Shown in pieces: positions 1 to 9,789 of a stretch of DNA of 64,000 nucleotides. The translations under genes and the position numbers were made by a program. The notes under the pieces are model-generated. The model saw nothing but the letters and a program-made list of their open reading frames with translations, was not told the DNA's origin and did not search any database. Position 1 is the stretch's first letter; every line of letters begins with the position of its first letter. The DNA comes from Mucilaginibacter pineti (GTDB taxonomy: Bacteria; Bacteroidota; Bacteroidia; Sphingobacteriales; Sphingobacteriaceae), in the NCBI RefSeq assembly GCF_900101875.1, contig NZ_FNAI01000001.1, positions 744,001-808,000 on the forward strand. Reading direction: 5' to 3'.

Positions 1-521
1 AACAGTTTTTAAATCCGAATGTAAATAACCGCGTGGATGAATATGGTGGAGGCATGGAAAATCGTGCAAGCTTAATTATTGAAGTTGTCGAAAAGGTTTC
101 AGCAACTATTGGTAATGAAAAAGTGGGTATCCGATTTTCACCCTTTTCTACATTGGGAGATCTGCAGGCTTACGATGAAGTTGTAGTTCACGAAACTTAT
201 GCTTACTTGTCAGAAGCGATGAATCAATTAAAAATTCAGTACATTCATATTTCAGCAAACCCAGCTATTCCACCAAAAACATTTAATGCCATACGTGCTG
301 GTTTTTCCAATACTATAATTCTTTGTAACGGGCTTACTGCCGAAACTGCAGAAGCACAATTACAAAATGGTTTTGCCGACATTGTTGCGTTTGGAAGAAG
401 TTTTTTAGCTAACCCTGATTTTGTAACCCGGATTGAAAAAGATGAACCGTTGAATCCTTTAGATTTCACCACACTTTACACTCCTGGCGAAAAAGGATAT
501 ACCGATTATCCTATACTTTAA
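1..521 (+). CDS. Alkene reductase (Old Yellow Enzyme family), 3' part only
   Basis: The 5' end lies outside the window; the reading frame is open from base 3. The visible 172 or so residues begin with QFLNPNVNNRVDEYGG, the conserved OYE segment (family form: QFL-P-x-N-x-R-x-DEYGG) that precedes the C-terminal half of the FMN-binding TIM barrel. Further on, the segment ending VAFGRSFLANPDF corresponds to the family's phosphate-binding strand, G-R-x-F-(I/L)-(A/S)-N-P-D. Members reduce activated C=C bonds (enones, maleimides) with NAD(P)H in the cytoplasm. The substrate cannot be read from sequence. A cupin gene follows 34 bases downstream and may be co-transcribed. Confidence 0.85.
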   Translation, partial: QFLNPNVNNRVDEYGGGMENRASLIIEVVEKVSATIGNEKVGIRFSPFSTLGDLQAYDEVVVHETYAYLSEAMNQLKIQYIHISANPAIPPKTFNAIRAGFSNTIILCNGLTAETAEAQLQNGFADIVAFGRSFLANPDFVTRIEKDEPLNPLDFTTLYTPGEKGYTDYPIL

Positions 522-555
522 TTAACTTTTTTATAATCAACACAAAAAAAATATT

Positions 556-1056
556 ATGTCAGATCAAATTTCAACCATAAACGTCAACGAGGGAGTAAGT
601 ATATCCGTGGTGGGCGATACCTATAGGATCATAATGCCGGGTGAACAAACTGGCGGAGCTTACGCCGTTATTGATATGCTTGTTCCTCCCGGCGGCGGCC
701 CCGGTCCTCACGCGCATGCCGACATACAGGAGTTATTTTACGTGGTAGACGGCGAGATTGAATTTCAGACCGAAGCTGGAAAATACCTTGCAAAAAAGGG
801 TTCTTTCGTTAATATTCCCAAAGGCGGTCAGGTACATTGCTTTAAAAACTTTGGCACAGAAACAGCCCATATGCTATGTACCGTTATTCCTTCGGGCCTC
901 GATGCGTTTTTTATGGAGATAGGGACGCCCGTAGCCACTGGTGAGTTTTTGCCGCCGCCGGTTTTGGACGAGAATGAACTAAAAAGGCTAATATCCGCGG
1001 CAGAAAAACATGGCCAAAAACTATTCCCGCCAGACTATTTTGACAAAAAAAGCTAA
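556..1056 (+). CDS. Cupin-domain protein
   Basis: A 166-residue single-cupin protein. The first cupin motif is visible as GPGPHAHADIQELFYVVDGE (G-x5-H-x-H-x3-4-E-x6-G), with the two His and the Glu that normally hold a metal. The second motif is weaker (NIPKGGQVHCFKNFG, one His). The function is not fixed by sequence: small cupins of this kind include isomerases, dioxygenases and sugar-binding sensors. It lies directly after the OYE reductase and before the dienelactone hydrolase, so a small detoxification or catabolic group is possible, but this is inference. Confidence 0.75.
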   Translation: MSDQISTINVNEGVSISVVGDTYRIIMPGEQTGGAYAVIDMLVPPGGGPGPHAHADIQELFYVVDGEIEFQTEAGKYLAKKGSFVNIPKGGQVHCFKNFGTETAHMLCTVIPSGLDAFFMEIGTPVATGEFLPPPVLDENELKRLISAAEKHGQKLFPPDYFDKKS

Positions 1057-1146
1057 TAACAAAACCTTTGAGGTAACGACACTGTTACAGCTCATATAGA
1101 AAGCCATTACCGGGAATACTTAAATTTGAAATAAGCCTTCAATTAT

Positions 1147-2034
1147 ATGAATCAGATCAATAAAGAAGATGTTAAACAAGAAGTGTTTGACCTGTATGAC
1201 GATTATGCACACAACCGACTCGACAGACGTAGCTTTATGCAAAAGCTATCATTCTACGCCGTAGGCAGTATAACCGTTCCTGCGTTAATGAGTTTTCTGA
1301 TGCCTGATTACCAGAACAATATTCAAATTAAAAAGGATGATCTGCGCCTGAAATCAACATATATTAATTACGATTCTCCCAAAGGTGGCGGATCGATAAA
1401 GGGTTTATTATCAATGCCAACCGACGCTAAAAAGAAACTTGGCGGTATCATAGTGGTTCATGAAAACCGGGGGCTTAACCCCTACATTGAAGATGTGGCA
1501 AGAAGAGCTGCCCTCGCAGGATTTATTACGCTCGCACCCGATGCTTTAACACCGCTTGGCGGCTACCCAGGCAATGACGATACCGGACGTGAGATGCAAA
1601 GCAAACGCGACAAGGCTGAAATGGAGGAAGATTTTATCGACGCATATAACTACCTTAAAAACCATAAAGACTGCAACGGTAAAGTAGGCGTTGTGGGCTT
1701 TTGTTACGGCGGCGGAATTGCCAATATGATGGCCGTTAGGCTGCCTGACCTGGCCGCTGCAGTACCTTTTTACGGAAGCCAGCCGGCCGCAGAAGACGTA
1801 CCTAAAATTAAAGCGCCTTTACTTTTACATTACGCATCATTGGACACACGGATAACAGGTGGCTTGCCTGCCTACGAAGCCGCTTTAAAAGCAAATAACA
1901 AAAAATATCAGGCCTTCATTTATGAAAACGCGAACCACGGCTTTCATAATGATACTACGCCCCGATACGATAAAGCAGCCGCAGAACTTGCCTGGAAACG
2001 TACTATCGATTTTTTTACTGAAAATTTAAGTTAG
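1147..2034 (+). CDS. Dienelactone hydrolase family protein
   Basis: A 295-residue alpha/beta hydrolase. The nucleophile elbow is GFCYGGG with Cys at about residue 186, and the catalytic His is in NHGFHND near residue 264. A Cys nucleophile rather than Ser is typical of dienelactone hydrolases. About 30 residues in, DRRSFMQKL followed by a hydrophobic stretch ([14 protein letters not shown]) looks like a twin-arginine signal, so the protein is probably exported folded. Members open the lactone ring of dienelactones or act as general carboxyesterases. Its last 20 bases overlap the end of the convergent DUF2961 gene. Confidence 0.8.
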   Translation: MNQINKEDVKQEVFDLYDDYAHNRLDRRSFMQKLSFYAVGSITVPALMSFLMPDYQNNIQIKKDDLRLKSTYINYDSPKGGGSIKGLLSMPTDAKKKLGGIIVVHENRGLNPYIEDVARRAALAGFITLAPDALTPLGGYPGNDDTGREMQSKRDKAEMEEDFIDAYNYLKNHKDCNGKVGVVGFCYGGGIANMMAVRLPDLAAAVPFYGSQPAAEDVPKIKAPLLLHYASLDTRITGGLPAYEAALKANNKKYQAFIYENANHGFHNDTTPRYDKAAAELAWKRTIDFFTENLS

Positions 2035-3637
2035 GTGATCCGTTATTTGGTAAAGCTTCTGGCTTAGTTTGTTTCGCCGCAACTTTGCTTACAGCTCCTT
2101 TAAACCCATACCAATAAGTTGTTGCTGCAAAATCTGCCGTTCCATTTTCCCAGCCGAGTGTTTCGAGGGTATAGCGAAATGCCTTTTTAAATGTAACGCC
2201 ATCCAGGTTTCTGGTTCTGGTAAATGTATTATAGCCGAATGAATCGGCGTTGTCTGCCCGCGGTGCGTTGGCGAATGGTGTTTGATAAAGGGTTACCGGT
2301 GCCCATGAAGTATTATAGTAGTCTTCGGTGCCGGTGCCGTATTCTGTCGGGAATTTAATCCCATCCGTCCAGATCTTTTGGTCGCCCTCACCATACCACT
2401 TATGTTGGTGGTTATAAACAGCAAAAGAATCGCCCAGAAAAATACCCCGACCAGTAATTTCACTGAACACCCATTCGGTTGGTTTATCTTCTTCCGCATG
2501 TTTTATCGGCACGCTGTTTTGGTTTCTCCAGTCGGCATGAAAGTACATACTGCGTTTATCCCAGTGCCATTTGCCTGTTGTTGCTTTGAGCGATACTTTT
2601 ACAGCTACCGTACCTAAATTCAGCAGTGTTATTTTTGCTGATTTTTGGTAAGGCATCACCCAGCGGCTTATAATTTCACCATCTGCGGTAACTACCCTAT
2701 ACCAGCTTTGTAATTGTTTACCCCCAACTCCACTGCCAGAGAAATCACCAATCGGGCACCAAACTGTTTGCTGGCCGTCGAAACTAATTTCCAGTACAGT
2801 TGAGCGCAATGCCTGTTCATAATCCGCTGGCTTTTCTGTTTCGATTTTCACCTGCAACAAACGAATAGCAGCGTTGCCGGCAGGAAGATTTAACTGCAAT
2901 TGTTTCCGGGAGGCAAGGCGCCCCTTGATCGCGGCACCGTGCCCTTGTATTTTATTATCCTGATCTATTAACTGGTGATTAACAGACGAAATAAGGTCAC
3001 CAAGTTCATTAAATCGCTTTACTGTAAAGGTTTCTATTTTAGTATTGGGTGGATATGCCCTGTAATTTAACTGGTAATAACGTGGCTGTTTATCGGGTTC
3101 ATTGTCTTCAAAAGTCACTTTGCAGTGTTTGGAATATGGCATAGGTAAGTAAAGGGTGCTACCTCCTTTTTCCTTTGGCTCATAGCTGGAATGCTGCGCC
3201 AGTAAGGGTGTACCGATGTTCAATCCAATTTTCATCAGATCGTAAGCCGGGATAGTAATTTCAGGATCAGTTTGCCCATCAAAATAGATCCTTATTTTTC
3301 CTGCACGTTTAAAGGTAGTAAGCCAGAACCTAACTATAGCGCCGGGGCCATCAACATCCAGCATTACCAGTTCCTTACGGCCGTTTATAGTATCTGTCCT
3401 GATGTAGTTGGAATGATCTTCATTTGCATACCAGCCTGGCATATTTGGTGCTACCGAATGCCTGTCATAACTGCTGGCCTGCATTTCTTTATAGTAAGGC
3501 GCGGGCCATTTTGCAACTTCATCCCGGTTAGTTAAATCATTTAACAGCGATTTCAAGGAAACTACATTTTGCGCAGAGCAGTTGTTTGCCAAAACGACAA
3601 ACACACCAATTGTCATTATTTTATATAATAATTTCAT
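2015..3637 (-). CDS. Secreted DUF2961 (GH172-like) protein
   Basis: The start at 3637 ([13 protein letters not shown]) is preferred over the upstream ATG at 3676 because it places a signal peptide (hydrophobic core then NNCSAQ) at the N-terminus; the product is then about 540 residues. The body has DUF2961 features: an early [11 protein letters not shown] segment, FDGQTDPEI, and a late G-T-G-T-E-D-Y-Y-N motif near the C-terminus. DUF2961 proteins include GH172 glycosidases (difructose anhydride and arabinofuranose-active enzymes), so a periplasmic or outer-membrane role in fructan or arabinan breakdown is possible. No SusC/SusD pair is adjacent. The substrate is unknown. The 3' end overlaps the neighbouring hydrolase gene by 20 bases. 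Confidence 0.75.
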   Translation of the reverse strand: MKLLYKIMTIGVFVVLANNCSAQNVVSLKSLLNDLTNRDEVAKWPAPYYKEMQASSYDRHSVAPNMPGWYANEDHSNYIRTDTINGRKELVMLDVDGPGAIVRFWLTTFKRAGKIRIYFDGQTDPEITIPAYDLMKIGLNIGTPLLAQHSSYEPKEKGGSTLYLPMPYSKHCKVTFEDNEPDKQPRYYQLNYRAYPPNTKIETFTVKRFNELGDLISSVNHQLIDQDNKIQGHGAAIKGRLASRKQLQLNLPAGNAAIRLLQVKIETEKPADYEQALRSTVLEISFDGQQTVWCPIGDFSGSGVGGKQLQSWYRVVTADGEIISRWVMPYQKSAKITLLNLGTVAVKVSLKATTGKWHWDKRSMYFHADWRNQNSVPIKHAEEDKPTEWVFSEITGRGIFLGDSFAVYNHQHKWYGEGDQKIWTDGIKFPTEYGTGTEDYYNTSWAPVTLYQTPFANAPRADNADSFGYNTFTRTRNLDGVTFKKAFRYTLETLGWENGTADFAATTYWYGFKGAVSKVAAKQTKPEALPNNGSPNLNFQ

Positions 3638-3712
3638 AGGATATAAAGGTTCTGTTGGTAACCAATACCTTAGCATCTGGCATTGTTATTTCTAATTGAT
3701 ATTTTGCAAAAT

Positions 3713-4273
3713 ATGAAATTTATTACACAACCCTGGCCCTGGTATGTGGCAGGCCCATTAATTGGTTTGGTAGTACCTGCTTTACTATTGCTGGGCAATA
3801 AAACCTTTGGCATATCATCAACCCTGCGCCATATTTGCGCGGCATGTATCCCGGCCAATATTCCTTTTTTTAAATATGATTGGAAGAAAGAAAGCTGGAA
3901 CTTATTTTTCGCACTCGGAATAATTGCAGGCGGCTTTATCGCAACAAACTACCTATCTACGCCTGCACCCGTAAATTTAAATCCCAAAACAATTGCAAGT
4001 TTGCAACACCTGGGCATTAAAGATTTCGGCGGTTTGCTTCCAAAGGATATTTTCAGTTTGGGACAGTTATTTACTTTAAAAGGTTTGATATTTATTGTGC
4101 TTGGCGGCTTTTTAGTAGGCTTTGGAACGCGTTATGCGGGTGGTTGCACATCGGGACATGCAATTATGGGGATTTCATCGTTACAGTGGCCATCATTGGT
4201 GGCTACCTGCTGTTTCATGGTTGGAGGCTTTGTGATGACCTGGCTAATTTTACCTTATCTACTTCAATTGTAA
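3713..4273 (+). CDS. YeeE/YedE-family membrane protein, N-terminal-type half
   Basis: The ATG at 3713 ([15 protein letters not shown]) is the likely start; the upstream in-frame ATG at 3683 would add residues not typical of the family. The protein is about 186 residues with roughly four to five membrane segments. It carries the family hallmarks [11 protein letters not shown] and [16 protein letters not shown]; the GCTSGH motif is the Cys-containing pore motif of thiosulfate/sulfur-compound transporters. In many Bacteroidota this family is split into two adjacent genes, and the second half follows here after 5 bases. Uptake of a sulfur compound is the likely role; the exact substrate is not visible. 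Confidence 0.85.
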   Translation: MKFITQPWPWYVAGPLIGLVVPALLLLGNKTFGISSTLRHICAACIPANIPFFKYDWKKESWNLFFALGIIAGGFIATNYLSTPAPVNLNPKTIASLQHLGIKDFGGLLPKDIFSLGQLFTLKGLIFIVLGGFLVGFGTRYAGGCTSGHAIMGISSLQWPSLVATCCFMVGGFVMTWLILPYLLQL

Positions 4274-4278
4274 ATTCT

Positions 4279-4689
4279 ATGAAAAACATAAAATTCCTTG
4301 TTACAGGCACGCTATTCGGCATTATATTGATAAAATCAGAGGTAATATCCTGGTTTCGTATTCAGGAGATGTTTCGGTTGCAGGCTTTCCATATGTATGG
4401 AATAATCGGCAGCGCGATAGTTGTCGCAATGATCTCCATATTACTTATCAAGCACTTTCAGCTTAAAACTATTAATAATGAACCGATCGTCATCCCCGAA
4501 AAGAAATTTAACTGGGGCAATGTTTATGGCGGGTTAATATTTGGATTAGGATGGGCAATAACGGGAGCATGCCCCGGTCCGTTATTTGCACAAATTGGAA
4601 GCGGTTTCCTGGTTGTTGGCGTCACTTTGTTAAGCGCTATTGCAGGTACCTGGTTTTATGGCTTGATCCGTGATAGATTACCTCATTAA
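4279..4689 (+). CDS. YeeE/YedE-family (DUF6691-type) membrane protein, second half
   Basis: The start at 4279 (MKNIKFLVTGTLFGII) lies 5 bases after the stop of the first half; the longer frame from 4144 only reads the neighbour in another frame. The protein is 136 residues with about four hydrophobic segments. The motif GLGWAITGACPGPLFAQIG is the second-half counterpart of the GCTSGH motif and carries the conserved Cys. The two proteins probably form one transporter, matching the internally duplicated single-chain YeeE. The stop overlaps by 4 bases the end of the convergent DUF779 gene. Confidence 0.85.
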   Translation: MKNIKFLVTGTLFGIILIKSEVISWFRIQEMFRLQAFHMYGIIGSAIVVAMISILLIKHFQLKTINNEPIVIPEKKFNWGNVYGGLIFGLGWAITGACPGPLFAQIGSGFLVVGVTLLSAIAGTWFYGLIRDRLPH

Positions 4690-5060
4690 GATTCAAAATA
4701 TTCAACCGGGGTAAGATCGTTTAATTCCTCATCAGTGAACAGTCTTGATCTGATAATAAAACGGATTCCCATAGGTATCTCTATCGAAAAGCTGGAACCC
4801 CGACCGGGCGTAACATCTAATGTAAGGTGGGTGTGTTTCCAGTATTCAAACTGATCTATACTCATAAAAAAATCACAGCCGGATACCTCTCCTATCTTTA
4901 CGTCGCTGCTACCTATTTTAAATTCACCTTTTTCAAAACACATGGGCGATGAGCCATCGCAGCATCCACCACTTTGGTGAAACATTAATTCGCCAAACCG
5001 TTCTTTCAACTCGACAATTACTTTTTCGGCAGCGGGTGTAATAGCTATTCTTTCGGTCAT
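4686..5060 (-). CDS. DUF779 domain protein
   Basis: The ATG at 5060 (MTERIAITPAAEKVI) gives about 124 residues, the usual DUF779 length. The Cys-rich core is HQSGGCCDGSSPMCF, followed by a GCDFFMS segment; conserved Cys suggest metal or disulfide chemistry, though no activity is established. DUF779 genes are habitually next to acetaldehyde/aldehyde dehydrogenases of the AldB/ExaC type, and here the dehydrogenase lies 64 bases upstream on the same strand. A partner or maturation role for that enzyme is inferred from this recurrent pairing. Confidence 0.85.
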   Translation of the reverse strand: MTERIAITPAAEKVIVELKERFGELMFHQSGGCCDGSSPMCFEKGEFKIGSSDVKIGEVSGCDFFMSIDQFEYWKHTHLTLDVTPGRGSSFSIEIPMGIRFIIRSRLFTDEELNDLTPVEYFES

Positions 5061-5124
5061 GGCAGTTAAATTAAAAAAGGCGCTGCAAAACCCCAAACAT
5101 TTTGCAGGCACCTTAATAACAAGA

Positions 5125-6627
5125 CTAAAAGAAGCCCAGTTTGTTTTTATTATAAGAGATCAGCATGTTTTTTGTTTGGCGATAGTAGTTCAGCATCATT
5201 TTATGATTTTCCCTTCCAAAGCCCGATTTTTTGTAGCCTCCGAACGGCGCGTGTGCAGGGTAAGCATGGTAACAATTAACCCAAACACGACCAGCCTGAA
5301 TAGCGCGTGGCACCTGGTAAATTTCATGTGCATCGCGTGTCCATACCCCGGCACCTAAACCGTATAAAGTATCATTGGCTATTTCAATTGCCTCCTCAAC
5401 TGTTTTAAAAGTGGTTACCGATACCACGGGACCAAAAATCTCTTCCTGGAAAATACGCATCTTATTGTGGCCTTTAAATATAGTTGGCTTAATGTAGTAA
5501 CCACTGCCTAAATCGCCATCGAGCTTTTGAGCATCGCCGCCGGCAAGCACTTCAGCACCTTCCTTTTTGCCAATATCCAGGTAGCTCAGGATCTTTTCAT
5601 ATTGGTCATTTGAAGCTTGCGCGCCCATCATGGTTTCAGAATTAAGCGGATCGCCCATTTTAATAGCATTGGTACGCGCTATAACACGCTCCATGAATTT
5701 GTCGTAAATATTTTCGTGCACCAACATTCGCGACGGGCAAGTACAAACTTCGCCCTGGTTTAAAGCAAATAATACAGCGCCTTCAATAGCCTTATCAAAA
5801 AATTCATCGTCGGCATCGCCTACAGATTCAAAAAATATATTTGGCGACTTTCCGCCAAGTTCCATCGTAACCGGGATAAGGTTTTCTGATGCATATTGCA
5901 TAATTAACCGTCCGGTGGTGGTTTCGCCGGTAAAGGCAACCTTACTTATTTTTGACGAAGTAGCCAGAGGCTTACCAGCCTCGGGACCGAAACCGGTGAC
6001 AATATTTAATACACCGGGAGGCAAAATATCGCCAATGAGCTCCATTAATACCATAATACTGGTTGGCGTTTGCTCCGCCGGCTTTACAACAGCACAGCAG
6101 CCCGCAGCCAATGCCGGGGCAATTTTCCAGGTAGCCATTAACAATGGGAAGTTCCAGGGAATTATTTGGCCAACTACGCCTAACGGTTCTTGCAGGTTAA
6201 TGCTTACGGTAAACTCATCATGCTCGGATATACTGCTTTCCTCCGCACGGATAGCACCCGCGAAATACCGGAAATGATCTACGCACAAAGGCAAATCGGC
6301 AGCCATGGTTTCGCGGATGGCTTTGCCGTTATCAATAGTTTCTACAGTTGCCAAATAAGCAAGATTATCTTCAATAACCTGGGCTATTTTTAACAACAGG
6401 TTACTACGGTAAGTTGCAGCAGTTTTGCTCCAGGTTTTAAAAGCTTCAGTCGCGGCATTAACGGCGGCGTCAATATCCTCTTTGGTTGACCGGGCTGCTT
6501 TGGTAAAAACCTTACCATCAATTGGGGATATATTATCAAAATATTCGCCCTTAATTGGGGGTACAAACTTTCCGCCAATAAAATTATCGTACTTTTCTTT
6601 AAAAGAAGGTCTTTGCGCAATACTCAT
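5125..6627 (-). CDS. NAD(P)-dependent aldehyde dehydrogenase (AldB/ExaC type)
   Basis: The start at 6627 ([19 protein letters not shown]) gives 500 residues, the normal size for the family; the longer frame from 6702 runs into the regulatory region. The nucleotide-binding segment [14 protein letters not shown], the general base in [13 protein letters not shown] near residue 257 and the catalytic Cys in [11 protein letters not shown] near residue 295 are all intact. The NQGEVC form is typical of the acetaldehyde/propionaldehyde branch. It oxidises aldehydes to carboxylic acids in the cytoplasm. Together with DUF779 and the divergent AraC gene it forms an aldehyde-response unit. Confidence 0.9.
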   Translation of the reverse strand: MSIAQRPSFKEKYDNFIGGKFVPPIKGEYFDNISPIDGKVFTKAARSTKEDIDAAVNAATEAFKTWSKTAATYRSNLLLKIAQVIEDNLAYLATVETIDNGKAIRETMAADLPLCVDHFRYFAGAIRAEESSISEHDEFTVSINLQEPLGVVGQIIPWNFPLLMATWKIAPALAAGCCAVVKPAEQTPTSIMVLMELIGDILPPGVLNIVTGFGPEAGKPLATSSKISKVAFTGETTTGRLIMQYASENLIPVTMELGGKSPNIFFESVGDADDEFFDKAIEGAVLFALNQGEVCTCPSRMLVHENIYDKFMERVIARTNAIKMGDPLNSETMMGAQASNDQYEKILSYLDIGKKEGAEVLAGGDAQKLDGDLGSGYYIKPTIFKGHNKMRIFQEEIFGPVVSVTTFKTVEEAIEIANDTLYGLGAGVWTRDAHEIYQVPRAIQAGRVWVNCYHAYPAHAPFGGYKKSGFGRENHKMMLNYYRQTKNMLISYNKNKLGFF

Positions 6628-6685
6628 AATTGATTTTTTAAGTTTAATTGGTAGTACTAAGTTATGCGACTGATTAATTGGGAAG

Positions 6686-6715
6686 GTGCACAATGCTATC
6701 AATTATGTGCACAAT
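6686..6715. promoter_or_regulatory. Direct repeat, likely AraC-type operator
   Basis: GTGCACAAT occurs twice on the + strand, at 6686-6694 and 6707-6715. The start-to-start spacing is 21 bases, two helical turns. It sits between the divergent aldehyde dehydrogenase and AraC genes. Tandem sites on one DNA face are the usual arrangement for AraC-family binding, so the neighbouring regulator is the likely binder (inference). Confidence 0.6.
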
Positions 6716-6784
6716 AGTTTCATTATTAATCGCAATTATAATTTATCGCAAACTATGCCTAACTTGTTTTAAAATAAGCCTTTT

Positions 6785-7714
6785 ATGGATGAGAGAAACC
6801 TGGTATCTCCTTTTGGCCTGACCAGCAAAAGGAAACTCAGCGCATTGGTAGAAAGCCGCAGGGCTTATACCTTAAATCATTGTGAATTAAATATTTACGA
6901 AACATATCAACGAAGCGAACTTGTACCGCTAACCTTCAATGACCTGGTAATTACCAGTATGTTACGCGGCAAAAAGGTGATGCACTTATTTGATAAACCA
7001 AGCTTTGATTACCTCCCCGGTGAAACGGTGATAGTGCCGCCAAACGTAACCATGAAAATAGATTTCCCGGAAGCATCCGAACAAAATCCTTCGCAATGTA
7101 CGGCACTTGCCATTAATCACCAAGAGATTAAAAGCACGCTTGATTTTTTGAACGAAAACTATCCACGTGCCAACAACGATCAATGGAACCTGAATTATCA
7201 GCAGTTTCATTTTTTTAATAATCATGAAATGGCGCAACTTATAAACAAACTTATCAGCATAGGTACCGGCGATGTTTTAACTAAAGATGTGTTGGCAAAT
7301 TTAACGTTGAAGGAGCTACTGATCCGTGTTATGCAAATGCAAAACCTGCACGAGGTAAAGGAAAATATGCAGCAAATGACTACAAACAATCGCTTTGCGT
7401 ACATCCTGCAGTACATTAAATCGCATTTAACTGATAAATTGAATATCGACTCGTTAAGTCAGATGGCCTATATGAGCAAGGCCAGTTTTTTTAGGGCTTT
7501 TAAGCATGAATTGGGCATTTCGCCTATTGATTATATTATAAAGGAACGCATTCAAATAGCCAAGCAGCTTTTACAAAATCCGTATTGCAGCATTGCCGAT
7601 GCTTGTTTTAAAGCAGGTTTTAATAATCAGCATTATTTTAGCAGGGTATTTCATAAAATTGAAGGCATTACCCCTACTTTATATAAATCGAAAACACGCA
7701 AATTCAGGGAATAA
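6785..7714 (+). CDS. AraC-family transcriptional regulator
   Basis: A 309-residue regulator. The C-terminal 100 residues hold two helix-turn-helix units: LNIDSLSQMAYMSKASFFRAFK, then the second ending ADACFKAGFNNQHYFSRVFHK with the GITP segment, the AraC signature. The N-terminal part (with PGETVIVPPNVTMKIDFPEA) looks like a cupin-type effector domain. It is divergently placed to the aldehyde dehydrogenase operon and separated from it by 157 bases holding a 21-base-spaced direct repeat. It therefore probably activates that operon in response to an aldehyde or alcohol. The inducer is not determinable from sequence. Confidence 0.88.
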   Translation: MDERNLVSPFGLTSKRKLSALVESRRAYTLNHCELNIYETYQRSELVPLTFNDLVITSMLRGKKVMHLFDKPSFDYLPGETVIVPPNVTMKIDFPEASEQNPSQCTALAINHQEIKSTLDFLNENYPRANNDQWNLNYQQFHFFNNHEMAQLINKLISIGTGDVLTKDVLANLTLKELLIRVMQMQNLHEVKENMQQMTTNNRFAYILQYIKSHLTDKLNIDSLSQMAYMSKASFFRAFKHELGISPIDYIIKERIQIAKQLLQNPYCSIADACFKAGFNNQHYFSRVFHKIEGITPTLYKSKTRKFRE

Positions 7715-7759
7715 GCTTACCGCGCCTAAATTGACGCCCGATGTTTTTACCTTTGCTTA

Positions 7760-9658
7760 ATGGATTATTTCAAAAAGCTGCTCGAGCTGCTGACTATTGA
7801 GAAAGATGACGACCGGACTTCCTACATAAAACTAACCGAAAATACATCAGCCGCCGACCGTCGCGCTCAAGGATTGGCCTGGTACCCGATAGCCATAAGG
7901 GGTAACGAACCTGGCAGAGGCGATTATATTAACATCGAGGTTGAGCGTACCACCCACCAGGATCTTTCGCACCAGTTCAGATTTGGCGTACCAGCTGCAC
8001 TTTTCAGCAACCATGATCCTAAGAATAACCGCATAGAAGGAATTATTACCCATCAAAGCGGCAACCGGCTTAAAATAACTTTATATACCGATGAACTGCC
8101 CGATTGGAGCCGTGATGGCAAATTGGGTATCGACCTACTTTTTGACAACAACAGCTACGACGAAATGCTGAAGGCGCTTAAACAAGCGCAGGCATTGGCG
8201 GAGAAACCAAAAGAAGGACATTTAGTTAATGTGCTTACAGGAAAAACAGCCCCAGTTTTTTCGGAGTTGCCCTTACCAATACAGGCCTCAAAATTAAACC
8301 CATCTCAAATAACCGCGGTCGAAAAAATTGTAGCAGCACAAGATCTGGCGATAGTTCATGGCCCACCGGGCACGGGCAAAACAACCACACTTGTACAAGC
8401 TATCATGGAATTAATAAAACAAACCGGTAAGCAGATATTGGTAGTTGCGCCAAGTAACACTGCTGTTGACCTGCTGAGTGAAAAACTGGCCGATGAGGGC
8501 TTAAATGTTTTAAGGATTGGCAATCCTGCCCGCATTTCTGAAAAGCTGATGTCACTTACGCTTGATAGTAAAATGGCTTTGCATAAGGACAATAAACTGA
8601 TCAGGGAGCTGAAAAAACAAGCCAGTGCCTACAAGGATATGGCGCATAAATACAAGCGCAGTTTTGGCAAAGCCGAGCGTGACCAGCGTAAGGCACTGTT
8701 TAATGAGGCTCATCGGATTATGAAAGATGTGGGCGTAACCGAACAGTATATAATTGACGACCTGGTAAACAAAGCGCAAGTTATAACGGCAACCTTAATT
8801 GGCGCCAATCATTATACCATAAGGCAGCTACAATTTGATACCGTTGTAATTGACGAAGCCGGCCAGGCACTTGAACCCGCCTGTTGGGTGCCCATCCTTA
8901 AAGCTCAAAAAGTTATACTGGCCGGCGATCATTGCCAGCTGCCGCCTACCATAAAATCTGCAGAAGCAGCCAGGAAGGGATTAAACATTACCCTGCTTGA
9001 AAAATGTGTTGCACTTTATCCGGAAGCTGTTGTTTTGTTAAATGAACAATACCGCATGAATGAGGCTATCATGGATTTTTCTTCTACAACTTTTTATGAT
9101 GGTAAATTGAAGGCGCATAACTCAGTGGCACACCGGTTGCTTTTTGAAAATGATATGCCCGTTACCTTTGTTGACACCGCCGGTTGCGGATTTGAAGAAC
9201 AACAAGCCGGAACAAGCGTAGCTAATCATGAAGAGGCCTCGCTACTATTGAAACATTTAACAAGATTGGTTACTTCGTTAGATCGATCCGAAAAATTCCC
9301 GACCATCGCCATCATATCGCCCTACAAAGAACAGATCAGGATATTGAATGAGCAATTGAATGACCACCCCGAGTTGCAGGCGCACGCTAATAAAATTTCG
9401 GTAAACACTGTTGATAGCTTCCAGGGACAAGAACGCGATGCAGTTTATATTAGCCTTGTGCGCAGCAATAGCGAAGGAGAAATTGGTTTCCTGGCTGATA
9501 TTCGCCGAATGAACGTAGCCATGACCCGTGCACGCAAAAAGTTGGTTGTTATCGGCGATAGCTCAACCCTAACCCGGTTGCCGTTTTATGCCGATTTTGT
9601 AACCTATGCCGAGAGCCTGAACGCTTATCAAAGTGCCTGGGAATTTGCTGATGATTAA
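7760..9658 (+). CDS. Superfamily 1 helicase, IGHMBP2/SMUBP-2-like
   Basis: A 632-residue SF1B helicase. Walker A is GPPGTGKTTT near residue 201, Walker B is VIDEAGQALEP near residue 364, motif III is LAGDHCQLPPT, and motifs V/VI are SVNTVDSFQGQERD and NVAMTRARKK near the C-terminus. The DEAG box and QLPPT motif match the Upf1/IGHMBP2 branch, which unwinds DNA or RNA 5' to 3'. The first 180 residues match the N-terminal region typical of the bacterial members. These proteins are widespread in Bacteroidota and usually have no fixed neighbours. It is convergent with the polysaccharide locus. Confidence 0.9.
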   Translation: MDYFKKLLELLTIEKDDDRTSYIKLTENTSAADRRAQGLAWYPIAIRGNEPGRGDYINIEVERTTHQDLSHQFRFGVPAALFSNHDPKNNRIEGIITHQSGNRLKITLYTDELPDWSRDGKLGIDLLFDNNSYDEMLKALKQAQALAEKPKEGHLVNVLTGKTAPVFSELPLPIQASKLNPSQITAVEKIVAAQDLAIVHGPPGTGKTTTLVQAIMELIKQTGKQILVVAPSNTAVDLLSEKLADEGLNVLRIGNPARISEKLMSLTLDSKMALHKDNKLIRELKKQASAYKDMAHKYKRSFGKAERDQRKALFNEAHRIMKDVGVTEQYIIDDLVNKAQVITATLIGANHYTIRQLQFDTVVIDEAGQALEPACWVPILKAQKVILAGDHCQLPPTIKSAEAARKGLNITLLEKCVALYPEAVVLLNEQYRMNEAIMDFSSTTFYDGKLKAHNSVAHRLLFENDMPVTFVDTAGCGFEEQQAGTSVANHEEASLLLKHLTRLVTSLDRSEKFPTIAIISPYKEQIRILNEQLNDHPELQAHANKISVNTVDSFQGQERDAVYISLVRSNSEGEIGFLADIRRMNVAMTRARKKLVVIGDSSTLTRLPFYADFVTYAESLNAYQSAWEFADD

Positions 9659-9683
9659 GGCGACACGCATACGGCTTAAACAT

Positions 9684-9725
9684 AAAAACCGGTATCGGCA
9701 TGCCTTGCACACCGACCCGGTTTTA
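9684..9725. terminator. Bidirectional terminator-like hairpin
   Basis: AAAACCGG (9685-9692) pairs with CCGGTTTT (9717-9724), with A and T runs on the outer sides. It lies between the convergent helicase and Wza-like genes and could serve both. Confidence 0.6.
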
Positions 9726-9789
9726 ACCCTAACTCTAATTTTGTTATTCAATAGGTATTACAATATTTTATCCCCGTTATCTTGTTAAC

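Noticed and set aside
4144..4278. Upstream extension of the second YeeE/YedE half
   Set aside because: These bases code for the end of the first half in another frame; the real start is at 4279.
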